DNA of 64,000 bases, from assembly GCA_023213395.1 (NCBI GenBank), contig CM041465.1, positions 224,633,741-224,697,740 on the forward strand, given 5' to 3'. The position numbers and the translations under genes were made by a program. The notes below the pieces were generated by a model that was given only the letters and a program-made list of their open reading frames with translations, was not told where the DNA came from and made no database searches. Of this stretch, positions 23,064 through 33,049 are shown in pieces (position 1 is the stretch's first letter; every line of letters starts with the position of its first letter). This stretch comes from Cycas panzhihuaensis (taxonomy: Eukaryota > Cycadophyta).

Positions 23064-23269
23064 ATTTTTGATTCCTCCCAAAAAATGATCCTAAGTCCTA
23101 GTTGGTGGTCCTGTATATAGGCCACACTCAATGAAATGACTAGAAAAATTAATAAAAGTTGGTCAAGAATTAATATTGATCGGCCTTGTAGAAGTCGACT
23201 GGAGTAATATCGTGAGTTGACCTTATTGAATTCGGCCAAACCTCCCTCTCAGGGTATTGGAATGCTACA
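22757..23269 (-). repeat. Gypsy-2 5' LTR
   Basis: A 513-bp repeat TGTGGTG...GCTACA, partner of 17238-17713. It is longer mainly because of the (AT)n run at 23027-23060. Confidence 0.88.
23027..23060. repeat. (AT)17 microsatellite within an LTR
   Basis: Thirty-four bases of alternating AT. The sister LTR has only a short ATATATAT at the same place, so the run expanded in this copy. Confidence 0.95.
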
Positions 23270-23648
23270 ACTCATAGCGGACTATAGACTAGAACCTATA
23301 GCAAACCTCAAAGGGAGAGTGCCCAATGGAAACATGCACAACATTGTTGTACCCATGTTGAATAGCTACAAGAGAATGATTCCACCAAGTGGTAGTGAAG
23401 TGATTCTAAATCGGATCTACTTCATCAAACAAGAAGAAAGCTAAAATGAAGCTCCTAAGAGCCCAAATGTCAAAGACCCTAAATGAATTAACTCGTAAAA
23501 GATGATTTACAAATGAATGATAATTCCCCATTTATAGATGATAAACTTCCTGTTTAATAATAATCACAATTGAGACTGACGCCTAATATTTTAAAATTTT
23601 GTAATTAATCATGAATTGTAGTTGACCTACAAGTTGTGCCGGATCACA
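23270..23648 (-). repeat. Gypsy-3 3' LTR, inner part
   Basis: The minus-strand LTR starts TGTGATCCGG after a polypurine tract (about 23649-23663, complement AGTTCCTCCCCT). The same arrangement is seen before the Gypsy-4 3' LTR. The outer part is probably left of 17238, separated by Gypsy-2. No second copy is present. Confidence 0.65.
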
Positions 23649-23659
23649 AGTTCCTCCCC

Positions 23660-24000
23660 TCAAAAATTTTGCTTTGCCCACTAAGTGTTGGTAATGATGG
23701 GTGATCTTGAATGAATTGTTTGCTTTCCCAACTCGCCTCATGGTAGCCCTTTCCATTTAATTAGGTATTCTGTGATGCTTTGTGACTCGAGTTGCTGCGT
23801 GCAACAATCTATAATATCTTTGGGTTTGATCATGATCTTTCCATCGTCATCCGTTATTAGTAGCTCTATGGTTGCTTCCATATGCTATCCTACTTTTCCT
23901 TTAAGGTTAGATACATGGAAGATGTCGTAGATCCCTTGAGGCAGATCGAGGGCATAAGCTACTTCTCTGATCCTTCTTCGAATTTTATATGGACTGTAGA
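23660..24000 (-). pseudogene. Gypsy-3 chromodomain
   Basis: On the minus strand ITEYLIKWKGLP is followed, after a frameshift, by ASWESKQFIQDHPSL, a typical chromodomain core in the expected position before the polypurine tract. Confidence 0.8.
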
Positions 24001-24960
24001 ATTTGGGTGCTAATTTGTACTTGGCTTGTTGTTTAAGAGAGGTTTGTTTATAAGGTTGTAGCCTTATGAAAACCCAATCTCCTTCCTCAAATTGTCTTTC
24101 TGTCCTTTTCTAATTAACTTGCTACTTCATTCTATTCTTTGGAGCATCATAATTTTGCTTGAGCTCCTCTAAAATTCTCTGAGATTGTGCTATTAGCTCT
24201 TTTGTTGTTGGAGTCTTTGTTGTATTTCAGATATAATCCATTGGTGCTGGAGGTGGATAACTATATAATGCCATGAAGGGTGTTGTCTTGATTGAGGAAT
24301 GTAATTGGTGTTATACCAATGTTCAACCAAATGAATCCATTTTACTCATGTGGGTTTTTTATCTCCAGCATAACAATGTAAGTATGTCTCTAGACCTTTA
24401 TTGATGACTTCAGTTTGTCCATTCGTTTGGGGATGGCATGTTGTGTTCATGGCAAGTTGGGTTCTTGCGAATTTGAATAGGTCCTTCCAAAAGTGGCTTG
24501 TGAATTTTAGGTCCCAATTGATAATTTATTTTTTGGTAAATTCACGTAACTTGTGGATGTTTTGCATGAATAGTTGAAATATCTGAGATGCTTTGTAGGA
24601 TAACTAGATGGGAATGGAATGTGCATATTTTGCCAAAATGTTCACTGCTATGAACAGGGCATCTTTTGTTTCTAATTTTGCAAGGCTAGTTATAATGTCC
24701 ATAGATATCATTCCTAAAGTCTGTATTGATTTTGCTTTCTATCTTTGACAAGTTTTGCATTCAGAAATGAAGTTCTTTACTTCTGCTTTCATCCCTCTTA
24801 GGTAGAATGATCTCTTTATTCTTTCATAGGTTTTGAGGAACCTTGAATGCTCTACTATGGGTGAATCATGATGCTCTCTAAGGACTATCTCCTTAAACCG
24901 TGACTATCGAGCTAAGCAGATCCAATTTTTATAAAGCAGAGTACTTCCTCTTTTGGTCAA
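24001..24960 (-). pseudogene. Gypsy-3 integrase
   Basis: Minus-strand reading near 24400-24540 gives DLKFTSHFWKDLFKFA and HPQTNGQTEVINK, the second acidic position and the Glu of the integrase core. KWIHLVEHWYNTNY follows near 24330. Several stops and frameshifts interrupt it. Confidence 0.8.
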
Positions 24961-25667
24961 AGGAGTCTTTATTAGTTCTTCAAGACTTTTGTTTGCAATG
25001 GACATCACTTCTTTTATCTTGTAAGTATTCTTGGTGTAATTCCTTAATCCATATAGGTATAATTGTCGTAATGGCTAAGCAATTGGCATCTTCAAATTTC
25101 CTTTATAACTCATCAACTATAATGTTCTCTTTCCCTCTCTTATAGGAGATCTCAAAGTTGTAGTCTTGGATTTTGCTAACCTATTTTTGTTGCTCCTTAG
25201 ATAAGTTTTGCTATGTTAGGAAGTGCTTTAAGCTATGGTGGTCTGTCCAGACAATAAATTATTCCCCTAATAAGTATTGCCTTCATTTTGCCATGGCATG
25301 TAGAATGGCTAACATCTCCTTATCATATGTAGTCTTGGCTCTTTCTCGTAGGTTTAGTTTTTGGCTCTCATATGCAATAGGGTGGCCCCTTTGTAATAGA
25401 GCTGCACTTACTCCTATGTATGGTGTGTTACATTCCACTGTAAACGACTAGGAGAAATCTAGCATGGCTAAGCTTGGAGCAGTGGTGATGGTTGCTTTTA
25501 ATTTTGCGAAGCTTGAACCAACCTTCTTTCTCTAGTTAAAGTTATCCTTCTTAGTAAGGTCAGTTAGAGGTATGGCTATATCAATGTATCCCTTAATGAA
25601 TTTTTAGTAGTATCCTGTGATTCCTAGAAATCTCCTGAGTTTCGACACATTCTTTGATATGGGTCAG
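24961..25667 (-). pseudogene. Gypsy-3 RNase H and end of RT
   Basis: By order and by partial minus-strand matches this is RNase H (around 25000-25450) and the connection domain (to 25667). No long open frame remains. The 5' portion of pol is missing beyond the Copia-2 insertion point. Confidence 0.7.
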
Positions 25668-26130
25668 TGATAGAAGAATTAATGTTGATTTCATTAATTC
25701 AACATTAGTTATTTTATAAATGTAATGTACATTTGTAATATTAATGTGATGTTAGTACATTGTAAGGGTATTAGTGTCATAGTTGGGGTTAGTTACAACT
25801 TGAGGTTGTGAGCCTAAGCGTGTGGGGTCTTTTTTGCTCACACCTCATTGTAACGCACTTGAGTTGACCATACAGGGTGCCAAATGTCACCTTGCATGAT
25901 CAACCCTTCATATTCCATGCCTCTCTCGTAATTGTTAATATGTTGTATATATGAGGCATAATTTTGATGTAATGTAGAGTGGTTAATAAAATGTTTTTTT
26001 TGATATTGGAGGATTGATAAGTTTAACCTCCTTACATTGCCTTTTATGTGCATATTTTTGTGAGTGTTTTGTTTCTACTTTGTGGGACTTGAACTTGGGT
26101 TAAAGCTGGCACAAATTGCCACTCCCATCA
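25668..26130 (+). repeat. Copia-2 5' LTR
   Basis: Starts TGATAGAAG at the Gypsy-3 break and ends CCCATCA two bases before a PBS. No partner in the window, so the left boundary rests on the pol break and the TG start. Confidence 0.75.
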
Positions 26131-26132
26131 CT

Positions 26133-26145
26133 TGGTATCAGAACC
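26133..26145 (+). other. Copia-2 primer-binding site
   Basis: TGGTATCAGAACC, one base from the initiator-Met complement. Confidence 0.88.
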
Positions 26146-26169
26146 ACAAGAGGCACATCAGTTGTTTTT

Positions 26170-26606
26170 AGTGCGATCCTTCAAATCATAAGCAGATCTG
26201 TCTACATGACCATCATATTCAATCCACCCATAGGAACACTCTATTTTCTGCATCCCAACAATCTGCAACATAGTGAGCCATTTCATTCTGTAAATGTTGC
26301 CTAAAATAGAGACACTCTTTATCAATTCCAAGAGCTATAAGAAAAAGGTCCTTCCAATGAAGTCTTTGGAATGAGATTTATTATCGGGATTGATAAAGTG
26401 TTTAATCCTAGCAAGAGTGAACTCTCATACTCTCAATGGCCCTTGACGAGGAGATATCTCATTTTTGAAAGCCTGACCAATGCGTGCAACTGCAAATGGA
26501 AGCTTGTTTCCATTGTAGTAATAAAGGTCCTTGAAGTTCACAAAATATGCTGTGCAGCCTTTAGATGCAAGTACCCCAGACTTAAGCCTAACGGACTTCA
26601 AAGCTG
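26170..26606 (-). pseudogene. Captured glycyl-tRNA synthetase fragment
   Basis: The minus strand reads FVNFKDLYYYNGNKLPFAVA, then ARIGQAFKNEISPRQGPLRV-stop-EFTLARIKHFINPDNKSH, which is the class II motif 2 region of eukaryotic GlyRS. It continues with LGIDKECLYFRQHLQNEMAHY, WDAE, a 1-base shift, and YGWIEYDGHVDRSAYDL. A segment of the normal protein between KSH and the LGID block is missing, and the parts lie in different frames. No intron is visible between blocks, which would fit capture from mRNA, but I cannot prove that. It is antisense to Copia-2, directly after its PBS. Confidence 0.85.
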
Positions 26607-27240
26607 ACTCATGCTATGCACAACTCCTTAGTTGCAATACCAAATATTACTCATTGCTGCTTTCTTTCTTTGCACGAACAATAGACAACTTTCCAACTTT
26701 ATATTGTTGAATGCTCTCCACTTTTGGTTTCAGGGCCTTTGACTCTTCATCATTATCTTCAGGGTTGTAGCATGTTGTTGCTTATTCTTTGGCTTTTCGT
26801 CACTCTCATTAGAGTTTTCTTCCTCACTGCTACTCATACCCTTCACTTGATTTAATAGTGGTTGTCTTTATAGCCTGATTTTTCGTCTTGGCTTACGATC
26901 ATCCATTGAGTCAACGAAAGACATTGCATACAACTCGATGGTGGTCATAGCGTAGGGTCGACGAAACCTACACCTGAAGAATCAATGCAACCATAGTCTG
27001 AACATTGTTGGCCTTCCCAACACATAGGCGAGCAGACGAAGAGGGCAAATATTTTATTGATATTGATATACTGAGTATGAAGCTTGCATGGCCTATAGAC
27101 ACTTGATCCAGAGGAGATTGGACTAAATATTTGTCCAATATTGATGGAATTTTTTATGAGTTGCAAAGACACTTTTTGTAGGCAACCCTTCACATTTCTT
27201 TTCACTGCCATTCACAATAGGAGTAATGAAACTACTCGAT
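26607..27240 (-). other. Unassigned leader sequence, possibly more captured host DNA
   Basis: On the minus strand short pieces look protein-like, for example SFVDSMDDRKPRRK and MSSSEEENSNESDEKPKN (26790-26910), but stops and shifts prevent any identification. It is continuous with the GlyRS fragment. Confidence 0.35.
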
Positions 27241-28124
27241 GAGATCCTTGCAATGCCCTCACCCCGAATACAGTGCTAGTTTTTGATTTCATAGCTTGAG
27301 CGAGAAGAAGTCACCCCTTATATCCACATTCAATTGCTCATTTTTTCAAAAAATCATCATTGGATTTTTTATTTTCTATAGTTTTTAAACTTTAGATTAT
27401 ATATTTTAGGATATTCACAGAATATTCCTTTTTAAATTTTGGTCTCAACCTAAAGTTTTATTTTTTAATCATTTTTTAGCCCATTTTTAGTCATTTTAAG
27501 CCCCTTTTTTGATTTGTTTTAGGCAGTCTTTTCAAATTTTAGGGCCTTTTTCAATTTTTGACATTTTTCTATTTAAAAACACAAAAAAGTTTAAATTTTA
27601 ATCACAAAATCTTAAACAATACTTGAAAGATTAAACAAGATAACTCCTAAGGGAACGACCGTGATTACTAACCTTGAAAGGGGAACAGTTAGGACTCTTG
27701 AATTTACCACTCCCGCACACACTATTGTGCTTTTCGAACTCTACGGACTATAGGGCAAGCCAATAGCTATTAGGTGTATTGTGTGGCAGGCTGACATGCT
27801 TACCTAAACCTTGGAGTTTGGAGACTAGGCTAGACTCAGAGAGAGTGATTGCCTCGATTGTAAGTGTGCTTTTAGACGAAGATCTATCGTTCAAGCTATA
27901 AATCTAGTGTAGATGGGTCAATAGTGTCGAGAGGGCAGCAGAGCCTTCAGTAGTGCTCCTGTACCTTCCAGTATATGGGGTCCCCAAGTTGCCATTTATG
28001 AGCAAGTATGCCAGTAGACAAAACTGCCTCAACTACCGGGGGCTATTAGGAAAGGAGACACGAAGACTATAGCTACTAGATTAACAAACCTTTCTAGGTA
28101 GACAGAACACATACCCAAGATAAA
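27241..28124 (+). other. Copia-2 leader, AT-rich then unique
   Basis: 27340-27620 is very AT-rich. 27640-28124 is mixed sequence running into the gag start. No coding content recognised. Confidence 0.5.
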
Positions 28125-28793
28125 ATGGCACTTCAAATGGTCACAACTAATACAATTAAATTATTTGGTAGTGATAATTTCTTGGCTTAGAAGAAGCAAG
28201 TCAAGAATATTCTAATAAAAAACAAACTACGGGCTTATGTTTTTGGTCAAATTCCTATGCCTAAAGACACTCAAGATCCTAATGATTTGGATGTTGTCAT
28301 TCTTGTCGATCCTAATGCTTTAGTTGCCTTTAAAGAATCCATTAAATTTGCCCCTTCATTCCTACATCTATCTTGTAAAGATAATGTTGACCAAAACATT
28401 GAACTTGCCCCCACTTCTGTTGATGCTTGGAATATAATCTGTGCATTGTATGAGAGGAAGGACAATGCAAAAACTGCCAGGCTCAAAGCATAGCTCTATT
28501 CCATATTGTTTGTAGGATCTATTGATGTCCATCTGACACAAATCAAATCGTTCAAGAATTAGTTGAGTGTTATGGGTTAGCCACTAGATGATAGTGATCT
28601 TATATCTTGTATAGTCAATGTTGTGCCAATTGGATATAATTCCCTCATATTCAACCTGTCTCATATAGATTGTCTTGCCATGCTTGATTTCAACACTTTT
28701 GAAGGTCTTCTAATCGAAGAGGAATGCATCCTGAATAGACTAGAAGATTTAGGTGCCCCCTCTTCAACTCCAACCTTTGTAGCATTGTTGTAG
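28125..28793 (+). pseudogene. Copia-2 gag
   Basis: ATG at 28125 opens a single frame reading MALQMVTTNTIKLFGSDNFL, then SVDAWNIICALYERKDNAKT (in the ORF as TSVDAWNIICALYE), FNLSHIDCLAML and FEGLLIEEECILNRLEDLG. This is the plant Copia Gag (UBN2-like) layout. In-frame stops interrupt it near 28188, 28491, 28560 and 28578, and a TAG-type end falls near 28793. No zinc knuckle is reached. Confidence 0.82.
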
Positions 28794-28800
28794 ACAAATT

Positions 28801-29237
28801 TGACACCTATGCGTCTAAAGGAAGGAACATATGGTTAATTTTGATTTAATGCAGTTGATAAATGCAGGGCAACCATTCGGCAAACATTCAAGAAATAGAA
28901 AGGACAAGAATCCAACAAGTAAACAGGTAGAACAGGGTGTGTTCCACCACAGGAACACGCTATACAGAAAAGGAATGCATGCAGAACAACCTAGGAATGC
29001 ACCATGAATGCTCGCGGAACAAACCAGGCAGGAAAAAGGCACATAGATCGAGACTGTACAGACGTACGTACAGATTGACTAGCAGTGGAATGGATTAATT
29101 AAGAAACGATTATAAAAAGGTGTGCTTTAAGAAAAAGGGGCGATTGTGACTTTTAGTCACAACTGTTCCTCAACAAGGACACACAAACTATTTAAGCACA
29201 TTCAATCAATGGGATGGATGTGAGAGACGAGTTATTT
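28801..29237. other. Unassigned sequence
   Basis: No gene. A perfect short hairpin lies at 29144-29162 (8-bp arms TTGTGACT and AGTCACAA). This could be the start of an LTR that continues beyond Copia-3, but I could not find a partner. Confidence 0.45.
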
Positions 29238-29360
29238 ATTCTATGGCATGTTCTCAAGGATGACAACTAAGTCAATGAGTCTTGTGATACATTCTCAAGT
29301 GTGAGAGTTGAGTGATTCAATCTTATGTCACACTCTCAACGGTAAGAGCTAGGTTATTCA
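29238..29360. repeat. Minisatellite of about 41 bp, left half
   Basis: Three degenerate units (29238-29279, 29280-29320, 29321-29360) share a core like CTCAAG-GTGAGAG--AAGT. Two further units lie at 36628-36669 and 36670-36711. Copia-3 is inserted between units three and four. Confidence 0.75.
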
Positions 29361-29440
29361 TGTTAAACCTTATGTTTAAATGTTAAGTTAATGTACTTTT
29401 ATTTTTCATGTAATATATGCACTTTCACTTTAGGGGTGAC

Positions 29441-29584
29441 TTATCACTTAAGTGATAAAGTGCACACCCACATTCTTTCTAGTGACACAACGTTGTCACT
29501 AAAGGGTCAAATGGACCCTCATGCACTTTTGCACTTGATACAAGTCATGTATCTTGGATGTTTGACACTTGTCAAACATCCAAG
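29441..29584. promoter_or_regulatory. Cluster of palindromes in the Copia-3 LTR upstream of the TATA box
   Basis: TTATCACTTAAGTGATAA (29441-29458) is a perfect 18-bp palindrome. GTGACACAACGTTGTCAC (29482-29499) is near-perfect. At 29553-29584 arms of 15 bp (start CTTGGATGTTTGACA) flank a 2-base centre. They are kept in Copia-6 and partly in Copia-4. They could be dimeric transcription-factor sites or RNA/DNA hairpins. Confidence 0.7.
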
Positions 29585-29607
29585 GCCTTAGGTCTCTCAT
29601 TTCACTC

Positions 29608-29614
29608 TATATAA
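29608..29614 (+). promoter_or_regulatory. TATA box of the Copia-3 5' LTR
   Basis: TATATAA, flanked by GGTCTC (upstream) and GAGACC (downstream) in inverted orientation. The same arrangement occurs in Copia-6 at 60931-60937. Confidence 0.65.
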
Positions 29615-29859
29615 TGAGACCTCTCCTCATTGTCTCATAAGGAGAGTTGGAGTCAGATTGTTGTGCTATCAGTTTGCTAATCAAGCTGTTTCTTCTTGGG
29701 AGGTTGGACCAATTCCAACTCCACATATTGGGTATCATTTTCTCTTGCTCCTATTTCTCTTTGTGCTCTTTCATGCTTTCATGCTTTCATACATTTGAAG
29801 TATTGTGCATGTATTTATGATCTTGGGACTAATGTGGCCTAATGCCCATTTTCCACATT

Positions 29860-29872
29860 TGGTATCAGAGCC
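29860..29872 (+). other. Copia-3 primer-binding site
   Basis: TGGTATCAGAGCC, an exact initiator-Met tRNA complement two bases after the LTR. Confidence 0.95.
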
Positions 29873-31965
29873 TTAAGGTCTCTGTTTAAGCATTCTTTTA
29901 TCTCTGTCATTTGTTGTTTGGAGGCGCCAAGTCAAGATTCCTCATCGTGAAGGAAGTTCAACTCGGCCAAGGCGCCTAATCAAGACTCGATCCGATTAGC
30001 TTTTCGGCCAAGTCGGCGGGCTTCCTACCAACTCATCATCACTGCAGACACAGCATTCATTCCAGCTCGATTTCCGACTCCGTCCATTTGTCTTTTGAGG
30101 AAATTCCTCCAAGATTCCACTCTCATCACGACTCGGTAGCGATGAATGACAACTCAACTCAAGCGCCACCTCGCAAGTGACATCCTTTGTCACTCCCGGA
30201 AGACTGTCTAGTCATTGAGCATTCCATCCAAGATTTAATCACATCACTGTTCTTGCTGCCAACTCGGATCGGCCGGTGCTCTCTGTCCGGCTCGACAAAG
30301 CGATTCCAGCTGTCCTCTCTCTCTGTCGACTTAGCACCTTTGGATTCCGGTGTCCTCTCTCTCTGTCCAGCTCAGAAATCATCTTAAGAGTATTCTTTGA
30401 GTCACCGCCATTGTCATCAAGACTTTGCCAAGAAATGACCAAGTACACACTCATTTATTCCTCCCAAATCACCATTCCTCCCAACTCACCATTTCGAGAA
30501 TACATCCGGTGTCCGGCAAAGATTCAATTGTCCAGTTGTTTAGCACACTATCCAGCACTTTAGGTGCCAACTCACCTCTGCCACTCATCACGGCTAGTCG
30601 CCACCATCATCTATCTAGCGATCACGGTGAGTATCTTTGAGATCGGCCCATTCCTTTGCCTGATCGGCAGCACTTATCCCCTGCCACATCAGCAGTCCTC
30701 TGTTAATTGCCAGCTCAACTCTCATTGCCAGCTCATATTGACAGCTCAGCACAGTCACTGTCCTCTTCATTTTTCCAGCTCATTAAGTGCTCAATCAGCA
30801 AGTATTCCAGCTCATCTCAGTGCCCAGCAGGCCTGCCAACTCAGCAGTGGAAATTCAAATCTCCTTTTTAGCATATTTTGATCAATATGCTCATGTGAAT
30901 TCTCTTTTAAAAGATTTTAAGAGATTTTTTTTAAATTTCTTAAGAGGGGAAATTTTAAAAAAAAGACTTTAAGTCTTTATAGCTGGGCCTACTTAAAGTT
31001 TTTTTTTACATTGGCACTCTTGATTCTCAAAAAGTACTTGTGTACTTACTGTTTTAAGCTTTTTTTCACACTTTCATGCTATTAAAGCATCATTGGGCTT
31101 AATTATTGTGATCAAGAGGAATATTTTCATTGTAAAGGTGAAGAAAATTACCACCTAACTTCAGTTTTTGGCACCTTGCATGGTGACCTTGACCTTCTTC
31201 AGTTCAAAAAGGAAGGCTCATTGTGAAAAGTAATAAAATCACTTTTTTCTTGTTAGATTGTTGAGACATTTTAAGTCTCAACAAATGGTGGAGTTTGTGT
31301 TGGACTTTGGAGCAATTTCTTGAGTACATTTCATCATTTTATCGATTTTGAGCTTAAAAGGAACCCTCTTTCTTGTCATCAAAGGTTCCTTACATCGCTT
31401 TTAAGTACTCAAAGTACTTTATCATTGTACTCGAGCATACATAGCACCTCACTTGGATCTAAAGCACTTGAAACTGCTTTGTGCTCATTCTTTGTAAGCC
31501 AAAAGGCATAAAAAAAAAAAAAAAAATCCAAGTAAGAAGATTCACTTAGACTTGTTTAAAAGTGAATTTAAAATCATTGGAGAGGCTCGAAAAGGTTCAA
31601 ACCTTGCCTCTAAATTAACCTTAAGCTTGGTGCATTCCCTAGGGGACCAACCGAATGCAGTCGGTGTGCCACGACAATTAAGGTTGCTTGAGGGAAAGGA
31701 GGTTCGAAAAGGGTGTTATTGGGGTACATGAATCCTGTGGAAAGCATTTTACGTCCATGCAGATCAACCCTACTTGCCTTGTCCTAGATTTAACTTGGTC
31801 CTCCACCTCATTAGCCAGAGTCCTCCACCTCTCTTTACCCCATTGGTTGTTGGATCTTCTTGTAAGATCAGGACTAGTGGTGTTGTTTGAGGGTGGGTCT
31901 TAAGCGACAAAGCTTTTGAAGTCTCCAAGTTATCTGCTAGCTTCAAGTGTTACTCAAGTGGAAAG
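29873..31965 (+). other. Copia-3 leader
   Basis: About 2.1 kb between PBS and gag. 29930-30880 is comparatively GC-rich and repeats the octamer CCARCTCR more than ten times. 30900-31965 is AT-rich and includes A17 (31510-31526) and the conserved hairpin module (31258-31665). No protein domain is recognised. Confidence 0.8.
31258..31665 (+). other. Conserved leader hairpin module, Copia-3 copy
   Basis: Hairpin 1: GTTGAGAC (31260-31267) with GTCTCAAC (31275-31282). Hairpin 2: GAGGC (31582-31586) with GCCTC (31606-31610), enclosing AAGGT/ACCTT. Hairpin 3: ACCGA (31650-31654) with TCGGT (31661-31665). The same three occur in the same order in Copia-4 and Copia-6. A packaging, dimerisation or translation role is inference. 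Confidence 0.72.
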
Positions 31966-33049
31966 ATGGCTGCCATAAATATGCTTAATGCTTGTACCAT
32001 AAGGCTAACAGGGCAATCAAATTATCAAGAATGGAAAAGAATCACAAAAAATCTCTTGATAATGAATGAGTTCTGGGGATATGTTTCTGGAAGAATCCCC
32101 AATCCTACACTTGTGGTTAATGATAATCAACCCGCATCTATGGATGTTCAACTTGTTCTTTGCATGGGAGGCCAAAGGCGAAATTGCCTTGGCTTTCATT
32201 CGTATGGTTGTGGACATACATGTAGACCAAAATATTTCTTACGCACACTCTTCTAAAGAAGCATGGGACACCTTGTCCTCTTTGTATGAAAGGCGAGATG
32301 AAGCTCGCATTTTGATGATAAAAGCTAAATTGTACTCCATCAAATTTGTAAGGCCAATGTCGGCATTCATGTCCTCTGTTAAGGAGGTTTGTAATGAATT
32401 AACTACTTTAGGTAGTCCAGCTACAAGAGATGAAATCATAGCCTCCATCACAAAAGCAACGCCAAAGGACTACAATGGCTTTGTAGCAGCCACTACACGA
32501 GATGGTTCACTAAGGGGGATGACAGACAAACAACTTGAAAGCTTATTGCTTCAAGAAGAACAAATTTATGCTAAGGATAATGAAGAACCATCTACATCGG
32601 TGCTTTCACAAAGAAGGGCAAAGACAACTCAAAAATCCAAAACTGCATTCACAAAGCAGTTTGGAAATATGAACATTGGATCTTCCATGTCCAATGTAGT
32701 ATGCCATTATTGTGGCAAACCTGGCCACATTGCACCTGAGTGCAAAAAGAAACAAGCGGATTTTCAAAAGGCAGCGACCACGTGGTCAAAGACAAGCGGC
32801 CACGTGGTCAAAGACAACGGCAGCCACGACAACAATTTCAACAAAGATTCCAACATCGGATCGGTGCGGTTTCCCCTCGACCAAATTGAGGTGCCTATTG
32901 AGGAGGTCCACAAGGAGGGGGGGGTCAAAGAAATGGATACAAGCGCCATTATAATCAGTTTGCCAATGACGACAAACTACTTTGTGCATACCAATCATCC
33001 AAGGTTGACAACACTTGGATTGTCGATTCAGGAGCCACTCGACATATGA
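31966..33049 (+). pseudogene. Copia-3 gag
   Basis: ATG at 31966 opens MAAINMLNACTIRLTGQSNY, closely matching Copia-6 gag at 63692. A frameshift near 32150 moves the frame; it then reads WEAKGEIALAFIRMVVDIHV and AWDTLSSLYERRDEA, followed by the middle of Gag and one zinc knuckle, CHYCGKPGHIAPEC (CX2CX4HX4C, near 32700-32742). The C-terminal part is again out of frame with the protease. Confidence 0.9.

Larger units (their letters stand above)
17238..23269 (-). mobile_element. Gypsy-2: old chromovirus-type element
   Basis: LTRs at 17238-17713 and 22757-23269 bound a minus-strand Gypsy with gag, protease, RT, RNase H, integrase and chromodomain. Flanks gctca (17233-17237) and actca (23270-23274) fit a 5-bp target duplication with one mutation. 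These LTRs are the most diverged pair in the window, and every domain carries many stops and frameshifts. It is inserted in the 3' LTR of Gypsy-3. Confidence 0.92.
23270..25667 (-). mobile_element. Gypsy-3: 3' half of another chromovirus-type element
   Basis: On the minus strand this holds the end of the RT/connection region, RNase H, integrase, a chromodomain, a polypurine tract and part of a 3' LTR. It is cut at 25667 by the Copia-2 LTR and its LTR is interrupted at 23270 by Gypsy-2. The 5' part and 5' LTR are not in the window. Confidence 0.85.
25668..28800 (+). mobile_element. Copia-2: partial element with captured GlyRS fragment
   Basis: A 463-bp LTR with a PBS, a 2-kb leader and a Copia-type gag define the 5' end of a + strand element. 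No protease, integrase, RT or second LTR follows, so it is truncated near 28800. The leader contains an antisense glycyl-tRNA synthetase fragment (26170-26606). The element is joined to Gypsy-3 at 25667/25668. Confidence 0.8.
29361..29857 (+). repeat. Copia-3 5' LTR
   Basis: TGTTAAACC...TTTTCCACA. Contains three large palindromes and a TATA box. Partner at 36127-36622; same family as the Copia-6 LTR and Copia-4 3' LTR. Confidence 0.97.

Noticed and set aside
29391-29591. 66-residue frame, identical at 36157-36357
   Set aside because: It is repeated only because it lies in both Copia-3 LTRs, over the palindromes; no protein similarity.
29860-29872. tRNA-like sequences after LTRs
   Set aside because: They are primer-binding sites complementary to the 3' end of initiator-Met tRNA; no tRNA gene body is present.
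31510-31526. A17 run as the tail of a retroposed gene
   Set aside because: It lies within the Copia-3 leader, with no gene-like sequence upstream of it and no target duplication around it.
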